Origin: Fen-999 sp964469455
GTDB taxonomy: Bacteria > Pseudomonadota > Gammaproteobacteria > Burkholderiales > Rhodocyclaceae
NCBI GenBank assembly: GCA_964469455.1
Contig: CAYXZX010000085.1
Location: 1 to 11,332 of the forward strand
DNA: 11,332 nucleotides
Reading direction: 5' to 3'
Shown in pieces: positions 6,952-11,332 of the stretch. The position numbers and the translations under genes are program-made. Under the pieces are notes generated by a model. The model had not been told where the DNA came from. It saw only the letters and a program-made list of their open reading frames with translations, and did no database searches. The first letter of the stretch is position 1. Each line of letters begins with the position of its first letter.

Positions 6952-8265
6952 TCAGGTCGACATTTCCGTCAGGACGTTGCGCAGCCAGCTTTCCGCGTAG
7001 GCGTGTTCCGCCTTGGCGAGCGAGAAGTCGGCCGGCGAGATGCCGCCAGAGTTTGGCACGGAGATGATCTTGCCGCCCTTTATCGCGTACACGTTGGCGA
7101 CGCTTACCGATTCGTGTTCGTTCAGCGCGCTGTAGCAGACGTTGATGCCCGAGAATTCGACCGGCTCCTTGCCGTTCATCAGGTTGACCACGTTCTGCGC
7201 GCAGACCTTCGCTTGCGAATTGGCCGAGTAGCCGGACTTCGGCATCGGAGGGCCATCCGACGGCAGCGCGGTCGCATCGCCGATGACGTGGATGTCCTTG
7301 TGCTTGGTCGACTGGAAGCTGACGGCATCGACCGGGCACCACTTCTTGTCGTCGCCGACCAAGCCGGCTGCGACCGCGATGTTGGCGGCGCGCTGCGGCG
7401 GTATCAGGTTGATGACGTCGCCCTTGAAGTCCTCGACGCCTTCGATGCTCACCGACTTGCCGGCGACATTCACCTGGGTCACCTTCTTGGCGCCGATGTA
7501 CTGGAAGTTGTCCTTGTAGTAGGTGCTCCACGCCTTGGTGAACAGCGGCTTCTTGGAAACCACATCGGGGTTGGCGTCGAGCAGGATCAGCTTCGACTTC
7601 GGCTTGTGCGTCTTCAGGTAATTCGCGATCAGGCAGGAACGCTCGTAGGGTCCGGGCGGGCAGCGGTAGGGCGTCAGCGGCATGCTCATGATGACGGTGC
7701 CGCCATCCTTCATCGACTGTAGCTGGTTGCGCAGCAGCGTCGATTGCGCGCCGGCCTTCCAGGCGTGCGGGATGATCTCGGGTGTCTTGGCGTCGTAGCC
7801 TTCGATCTCCTCGGTGCGGAAGTCAATGCCGGGCGAGACGATCAGTCGGTCATAAGCCAGGGTGCCGGCGCTGGTGACGACCTTCTTCGCCGCCGGGTCG
7901 ATGGCGGTGACTTCGGCGTAGACCATCTTGATGCCATGATTCGCCGCCAGCCTGTCGTAATCGATGGTCAGCGCGTTCATGTCGCTCGTGATGCCCGCGA
8001 TGTAGAAGTTGCTGAAGGGGCAGGAAATGAACTGCTTGTTCCGTTCGACCATCACCACTTCGATGCTGTTGTCGAGCATGCGCACATACTTGGCGGCGAT
8101 GGTGCCGCCGTATCCACCACCGACCACGACGACGCGGCGGCCGGTCTTGGCCATGATTTCGCCCGCGCTGCCGGAAGATATCGACGGCGCGCCGGCGCAG
8201 CCCGCCAGGACGACGCCCGAAGCGCTACCGAGAACCTTGATGAAGCTTCTTCTATCCAGTGTCAT
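6952..8265 (-). CDS. fccB: Flavocytochrome c sulfide dehydrogenase, flavoprotein subunit
   Basis: A 437-residue flavoprotein closely matching Allochromatium FccB as I recall it. The N-terminus has a Tat-type signal (DRRSFIK at 4-10) followed by LAGC at 20-23, a lipobox, so it may be a Tat-exported lipoprotein. The FAD-binding GGGYGG is at 49-54. Cys82 in FISCPFSN aligns with the cysteine that binds FAD covalently in FCSD. Cys202 in RCPPGPYER and Cys310 in WCPVD match the redox-active disulfide pair. HVIGDA (326-331) is the second FAD motif, and the FCSD C-terminal domain (FSGINVCYS onward) is present. FCSD oxidises sulfide to sulfur or polysulfide and passes electrons to its cytochrome subunit. 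A perfect AGGAGG lies before the ATG, 12 bases behind fccA. Quinone reductases of the SQR family are related but lack CPPGPYER. Confidence 0.93.
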   Translation of the reverse strand: MTLDRRSFIKVLGSASGVVLAGCAGAPSISSGSAGEIMAKTGRRVVVVGGGYGGTIAAKYVRMLDNSIEVVMVERNKQFISCPFSNFYIAGITSDMNALTIDYDRLAANHGIKMVYAEVTAIDPAAKKVVTSAGTLAYDRLIVSPGIDFRTEEIEGYDAKTPEIIPHAWKAGAQSTLLRNQLQSMKDGGTVIMSMPLTPYRCPPGPYERSCLIANYLKTHKPKSKLILLDANPDVVSKKPLFTKAWSTYYKDNFQYIGAKKVTQVNVAGKSVSIEGVEDFKGDVINLIPPQRAANIAVAAGLVGDDKKWCPVDAVSFQSTKHKDIHVIGDATALPSDGPPMPKSGYSANSQAKVCAQNVVNLMNGKEPVEFSGINVCYSALNEHESVSVANVYAIKGGKIISVPNSGGISPADFSLAKAEHAYAESWLRNVLTEMST

Positions 8266-8277
8266 GTCGTCGCCTCC

Positions 8278-8856
8278 TTACTTGTTAACGCTGGCATAGA
8301 AATGCAGCAGGGCGTCCAGGTCTTCCTTGGACAGCGGCTTGACCTTCTCGGCCATCTTCTCCGGCATCTTGCGCTTGCCGGATTGATAAAGCTCCATCTG
8401 CATCTGCAGGTAGGGCAGCCACTGGCTGGCCATCACCGGTGTGTCGTCCTTGCCGTCCTTGCCATCGTCGAGATGGCAGCGCGAGCAGTTCGCTTCCTGC
8501 AGGTCGCTGCCCTTGGCCGCTTTCGCCTTGTCCACTGCCTGCCCGGTCGGGTGGAATCTCTGCCGGGAGAAGAAGTTGCCCATCGCCTCGAAATCGGCGT
8601 CGGCGTAACCCTTGGCCAGTCGTCCCATCACCGTCGAGGGACGCTCACCGCTCTTGAACTTCTTCATCGCGTCGACGATGGCAGTCTTCGACTGGCTGGC
8701 CAGGCTGGGCATGGCCAGGCCGGCGCTGCCACCGTTGGTGCCGTGGCAGCCGGCACACGCGTAGGAGATCATCTCCGGCGTCGGCGGCACGGCCTGCGCC
8801 GAAACCGAAAGTGCCAAGGCCCCAGCGGCCAGGGCTGCGTTCCAACATTGCTTCAT
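8278..8856 (-). CDS. fccA: Periplasmic diheme cytochrome c, FccA-like
   Basis: A 192-residue protein with a Sec signal peptide (1-~22, ending SAQA) and two c-type haem sites, CAGCH at 34-38 and CSRCH at 124-128, each beginning a class I cytochrome fold. The size and two-fold architecture match the ~21 kDa diheme FccA subunit of sulfide dehydrogenase; cytochrome c4 has a similar layout and is the main alternative. Position decides for FccA: it lies directly before the flavoprotein gene with a 12-base gap, the fccA-fccB order of purple sulfur bacteria. Met77 (PSTVMG) and Met163/Met167 are plausible axial ligands, though this is inference. GGAGGAG lies before the ATG. The expected role is to accept electrons from FccB flavin and pass them on. 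Confidence 0.88.
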   Translation of the reverse strand: MKQCWNAALAAGALALSVSAQAVPPTPEMISYACAGCHGTNGGSAGLAMPSLASQSKTAIVDAMKKFKSGERPSTVMGRLAKGYADADFEAMGNFFSRQRFHPTGQAVDKAKAAKGSDLQEANCSRCHLDDGKDGKDDTPVMASQWLPYLQMQMELYQSGKRKMPEKMAEKVKPLSKEDLDALLHFYASVNK

Positions 8857-8906
8857 CGTGCTCTCCTCCTCAAGGTGACAAGAACTGCCGGTGATGGACG
8901 ACCTGC

Positions 8907-9812
8907 TTACTGCTTGACGATGTTGTAATAGTTCTTCACGCCCTCGACCGTTTTGTCGAGGCCGAACTGGTAGCCCAGCGAAACGTAATGGTACCGGGCC
9001 TCGGCGAAGCTTTCGTGGATGGCGAAACCGAAGTTGAATATCTTGTCGGGTGTGATGGCGTGGTCACCCTTGCCGCCACCAGCCAGAGTGCGCTCGAAGG
9101 TCACCACCCACTTGTTGCCGTCCTTGACGCCTTCGGCCTTGACCAATCCCTTGCCGCCTTCCATATAGCGCTGGTCGGTGACATAGCCGTCCACAGGCTT
9201 TTCGCCCTTGCCGCTCCTGAACTGGATCAGGTCGTAGAACTTGCCGCCGGCCAGGTCGGCATCCTTGACGTACTTGGTCTTCTTGTCGTCCTTGGCGTCC
9301 TTCATGGAGCGCAGGTCCGTGTGGCAGGTATTCCAGCAGCCGTTGAGTTCGGCGCCGGGGACCGTGCTGCCGCCGTCGAACAGCATCGTGACCTTGACCT
9401 CGTTCTTCTTGTCCATCTGCGGTCCGGCGATCTGCGGCGGCGTCCACTCGTAGCGGAAATAGACTTTCTCGCCGTCGTGGGCGGCCTTGAAGGTCACCGG
9501 AATCCAGCCCGCCTTGCCACTGATCGGTTTCGGTTCGAGAACGCTCTTCGACTGACCCACCGCCTTGCCGGCGACGATCTTGTCACCAATCTCGTTGGCG
9601 TCACCTTCATGGCATTTCGCGCAGGGGCGCTTCTTGTTGACGATGTCGGGCACGGCGGAGTGGTCAGCCTGGTTCATGACCCATTCGAGCGGCGCTTGCC
9701 CGGGATAGAACACCTTGATCTTGCGTTCCGCGACCTTGCTCCAATCCGGTGCTCCGGCTTGCGCGCCGGCAGCTAGCAAGGTTCCAAGTACAGCCACTGC
9801 AATCTTCTTCAT
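8907..9812 (-). CDS. Ethylbenzene-dehydrogenase-like periplasmic haem protein with CXXCH and CX3CH sites
   Basis: A 301-residue protein with a Sec signal peptide (MKKIAVAVLG..., cleavage near AQAG at 19/20). It has a normal c-haem site CAKCH at 64-68 and an atypical CWNTCH at 159-164, where three rather than two residues separate the cysteines. The body is beta-rich (WIPVTFKAAHDGEKVYFRYEW, VKVTMLFDGG, KWVVTFERTL, NFGFAIHESF) and resembles the haem-binding domain shared by ethylbenzene dehydrogenase gamma, DMSO reductase-like and cytochrome c-552 proteins (EB_dh). Neighbouring NapC-like and FccAB genes suggest a role as a periplasmic electron carrier between them; this is inference. AGGAG precedes the ATG. 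It lies 50 bases before fccA and 65 bases behind the NapC-like gene. I recognise the family but not the substrate. Confidence 0.78.
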   Translation of the reverse strand: MKKIAVAVLGTLLAAGAQAGAPDWSKVAERKIKVFYPGQAPLEWVMNQADHSAVPDIVNKKRPCAKCHEGDANEIGDKIVAGKAVGQSKSVLEPKPISGKAGWIPVTFKAAHDGEKVYFRYEWTPPQIAGPQMDKKNEVKVTMLFDGGSTVPGAELNGCWNTCHTDLRSMKDAKDDKKTKYVKDADLAGGKFYDLIQFRSGKGEKPVDGYVTDQRYMEGGKGLVKAEGVKDGNKWVVTFERTLAGGGKGDHAITPDKIFNFGFAIHESFAEARYHYVSLGYQFGLDKTVEGVKNYYNIVKQ

Positions 9813-9877
9813 CGATCAACTCCTGACGGTGGGTTCAACGAACAACCGGTAGCGCTCGGGCGGGACTGGGGCGAGCT

Positions 9878-10519
9878 TCAGCCTTCCTTTTTTTCGGCTG
9901 CGACATCCTTGGTTTGATGGACAGGCTTGTGCGCGATGCCTTTGTGGCAATCGATGCAGGTCTTGCCATCCTCGATGGCGCCTTCGTGCTTGACCACCGA
10001 GCGATCCTTCTGCTTTTCCGTGTCCATGTACTTGAAGTCGTGGCAGTTGCGGCATTCCTTGGAATCGCGCTCCTTCATGCGCTCCCAGACGCGCTGGGCC
10101 ATGGTGAGGCGATGCGCCTCGAATTTCTCCGGCGTGTCGACGATGCCGGAAACCTTGCCGATGACGTCGCGCGCCGCCATCAACTTCTGGAACGACTTGA
10201 ACATGTAGTCGGTCGGCGTCTTGCTGCTGGCGACATGGCAGTCGGCGCATTGCGCTGCCGCGCCGCTGCGGTTCTTGTAATGAATCGTCTTCTTGAGCTC
10301 TTCGAAGGGAATGTTCATTTCATGGCACGAGATGCAAAAATCGGCGCGATTGGTGTATTCCATGCCCATGTTAACACCGCCCCAAATCGCTACCCCTATG
10401 ATCGTACCCACGGTCAGCATCCTGAGCATCGAGCACTTCGGAGGATTGAGCAGGCGGTAGAACCAACCCTGCTTCTTGGTGGGCGAATCTTCAGCCGGCT
10501 GCCGCAAATTGTCTGCCAT
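9878..10519 (-). CDS. NapC/NirT-family tetraheme cytochrome c, membrane anchored
   Basis: A 213-residue protein with a cytoplasmic N-terminus, one membrane helix (about 31-50) and a periplasmic domain carrying four CXXCH sites at 62-66, 91-95, 156-160 and 188-192. The blocks FCISCHEMN, NRSGAAAQCADCH, VDTPEKFEAHRL, DSKECRNCH and GKTCIDCHKGIAHK are canonical for the NapC/NirT group, which oxidises menaquinol or ubiquinol and passes electrons to periplasmic partners. No nitrate, nitrite or TMAO reductase gene is adjacent; the neighbours downstream are the EB_dh-like haem protein and FccAB, so the partner is probably among those. A strong GGAGGAG lies six bases before the ATG. The gene is first in the operon. 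The specific name (napC, nirT, cymA, torC-like) cannot be chosen. Confidence 0.93.
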   Translation of the reverse strand: MADNLRQPAEDSPTKKQGWFYRLLNPPKCSMLRMLTVGTIIGVAIWGGVNMGMEYTNRADFCISCHEMNIPFEELKKTIHYKNRSGAAAQCADCHVASSKTPTDYMFKSFQKLMAARDVIGKVSGIVDTPEKFEAHRLTMAQRVWERMKERDSKECRNCHDFKYMDTEKQKDRSVVKHEGAIEDGKTCIDCHKGIAHKPVHQTKDVAAEKKEG

Positions 10520-10774
10520 GGAACTCCTCCATCCGTGCCGGAGGTCGGGCCCGCACCACCAAAGTCAGCCCCGACACACCGCCGAGTTATTAGTTCTGAT
10601 TGGAGTGTGGATTATTGCAGGACCGCAAAGCGGCGGACAAGGCCCTGAGGGCGTTTTCTTGATTGAAGTGTGTGATTTCGCCTTAAACGAAACTGATCGA
10701 CACTTTAGTGCAAGCCAGAATGTCTCCGGAACAGTGATCAATTCGATGAATGACGGCTAATGGAATTTTGAAAA

Positions 10775-10813
10775 TAGCAAATGAAACAATGAATAAACAA
10801 TAAGAAATTGCTA
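10775..10813. repeat. AT-rich dyad TAGCAA/TTGCTA enclosing two AAACAAT direct repeats
   Basis: Arms TAGCAA (10775-10780) and TTGCTA (10808-10813) face each other. Between them AAACAAT occurs at 10784-10790 and again at 10795-10801, an 11-base period, close to one helical turn. The arrangement would suit a DNA-bending or regulator binding site upstream of the NapC-like operon, but short repeats in such AT-rich DNA can arise by chance. Confidence 0.35.
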
Positions 10814-10849
10814 ATAAACTACCTCAAAAGGGCTTGCTTGAGAATAATG

Positions 10850-10862
10850 ATCAAATATTGAT
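10850..10862. repeat. Short dyad ATCAA-ATA-TTGAT
   Basis: A 13-base perfect dyad with five-base arms ATCAA and TTGAT around ATA, about 330 bases before the NapC-like start. The arms are the two FNR half-sites but in the inverted order and with three rather than four bases between them, so it is not an FNR box. It could bind another dimeric regulator. Confidence 0.3.
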
Positions 10863-10890
10863 GATTCCCCTGCGGGAGTTGTTTCTGCCG

Positions 10891-10923
10891 AAAAAAAGGC
10901 CGCACCGGCTGTCCGGCGCGGCC
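10891..10923 (-). terminator. Intrinsic terminator of aceA
   Basis: On the minus strand GGCCGC pairs with GCGGCC (outer six base pairs, 10898-10903 with 10918-10923), then one A/C mismatch, then CCGG/CCGG around the loop CTGT. The stem is followed directly by seven T residues (plus-strand A-run 10891-10897). It starts about 30 bases after the aceA stop and separates aceA from the NapC-like operon. Confidence 0.9.
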
Positions 10924-10953
10924 TGTCCGCTCCACTCCCTCTGTGTCGAGGGA

Positions 10954-11332
10954 TCAGTGAAACTGCTCCTCCTCCGTGGAGCCCGTCAGCGCTTTCACGC
11001 TTGACGAACCGCCCTGGATTACCGTCGTCACATCATCAAAATAGCCGGCGCCGACTTCCTGCTGGTGCGAAACAAATGAATACCCCAGCTCGCGGGCGGC
11101 GAACTCGGGTTCCTGCACCATGTTTACGTAATGCTTCATCCCTTCGCCGCGCGCGTAGGCGTGCGCGAGCATGAAGGTGTTGTACCAGTTGAGATGGATG
11201 CCGGCCAGCGTGATGAATTGGTACTTGTAGCCCATGGCCGACAGCTCGTCCTGGAACCTAGCGATAGTCTTGTCGTCGAGGTTCTTCTTCCAGTTGAACG
11301 ACGGCGAGCAGTTGTAGGACAGCAGCTTGCCC
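10954..11332 (-). CDS. aceA: Isocitrate lyase, C-terminal part (gene continues past window end)
   Basis: The frame is open to the window edge; 125 complete codons are visible, ending at TGA (10956-10954). The visible part carries NCSPSFNW, the substrate-binding segment of isocitrate lyase, then KNLDDKTIA, MGYKYQFITLAGIH, VSHQQEVGAGYFD, TVIQGGSSSV and the terminal GSTEEEQFH, colinear with the E. coli AceA C-terminus. The enzyme cleaves isocitrate to glyoxylate and succinate in the glyoxylate cycle, allowing growth on acetate and fatty acids. The catalytic KKCGH loop lies outside the window, so its state is unknown. An ATG at 11235 is internal, not the start. An intrinsic terminator follows. 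Confidence 0.96.
   Translation of the reverse strand, partial: GKLLSYNCSPSFNWKKNLDDKTIARFQDELSAMGYKYQFITLAGIHLNWYNTFMLAHAYARGEGMKHYVNMVQEPEFAARELGYSFVSHQQEVGAGYFDDVTTVIQGGSSSVKALTGSTEEEQFH

Larger units (their letters stand above)
10520..10953. other. 434-base intergenic region upstream of the redox operon
   Basis: No gene is visible here; the short plus-strand frame around 10476-10760 shows no recognisable protein or ribosome binding site. The half nearest the NapC-like gene is of ordinary composition. Bases 10761-10820 contain only 13 G or C in 60 (about 22%), in strong contrast to the GC-rich genes. It holds small dyads and repeats (10775-10813 and 10850-10862) and, at the far end, the aceA terminator (10891-10923). 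The promoter of the NapC-like operon must lie in it, but I could not identify a convincing -35/-10 pair. Confidence 0.6.

Noticed and set aside
7744..8928. A 394-codon open frame on the plus strand opposite fccB/fccA
   Set aside because: It lies antisense to two clear cytochrome/flavoprotein genes, has no ribosome binding site and reads as low-information sequence rich in Arg, Gly, Val and His, as expected for a shadow frame in GC-rich DNA.
10642..10660. GCCC-TGA-GGGC followed by GTTTTCTT, terminator-like on the plus strand
   Set aside because: The stem is only four base pairs, and no plus-strand gene lies upstream; it is inside the probable leader/promoter region of the minus-strand NapC-like operon.
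10841..10866. Possible FNR box for anaerobic control of the redox operon
   Set aside because: FNR sites read TTGAT-N4-ATCAA. The visible dyad is ATCAA-N3-TTGAT, and the other TTGAT-like half-sites in the region have spacings of seven or lack a partner.
1..11332. CRISPR arrays, tRNA/rRNA genes, insertion sequences
   Set aside because: Reading both strands gave no regularly spaced direct repeats, no tRNA cloverleaf-like stretch in the gaps and no transposase-like protein; nearly all sequence is taken up by recognised genes.

Overview
The window looks like chromosomal DNA of a high-GC betaproteobacterium, most likely of the Rhodocyclales/Sulfuritalea/Dechloromonas type. This is inferred from codon use, protein flavour (DUF3108, C-minus L33, a canonical NapC/NirT cytochrome) and the combination of flavocytochrome c with a glyoxylate-cycle gene; the genus cannot be fixed from sequence alone. 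There are thirteen protein-coding genes, two of them cut by the window edges. I see no tRNA, rRNA, CRISPR array, insertion sequence or prophage gene.

Region 1 (about 1-3995, + strand) is a tightly packed run of four genes whose ends overlap by 1, 4 and 4 bases: a DUF3108 envelope protein (5' end missing), an RsmB/NOP-type rRNA cytosine methyltransferase, a small secreted single-HKD phospholipase D/Nuc-like nuclease, and an MscS-family channel. It ends at a hairpin terminator.

Region 2 (about 4020-6890) is a conserved housekeeping block. rpmB-rpmG (ribosomal L28 and L33) and radC lie on the minus strand. The bifunctional coenzyme A gene coaBC and the dUTPase gene dut lie on the plus strand and overlap by 13 bases. 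radC and coaBC diverge from a 44-base intergenic region. This is the same radC/rpmBG/dfp/dut neighbourhood as in E. coli.

Region 3 (6899-10519, minus strand) is the metabolically most interesting part: an apparent four-gene redox operon. In transcription order it encodes a membrane-anchored tetraheme NapC/NirT quinol-cytochrome c protein, a periplasmic ethylbenzene-dehydrogenase-like haem protein with one CXXCH and one atypical CX3CH site, a diheme cytochrome c (FccA-like), and a flavocytochrome c sulfide dehydrogenase flavoprotein (FccB-like). FccB keeps the FAD-linking cysteine and the redox-disulfide cysteines, and carries a Tat-type signal that ends in a lipobox. Every gene has a strong AGGAGG-type ribosome binding site. 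The operon is closed by a perfect 12-bp hairpin and preceded by a 434-base intergenic region with a very AT-rich core. My inference is that the four proteins form an electron path between the quinone pool and a periplasmic sulfide/sulfur flavoenzyme. The direction of electron flow cannot be decided from sequence.

Region 4 (10891-11332, minus strand) is the C-terminal end of isocitrate lyase (aceA) with its own intrinsic terminator.
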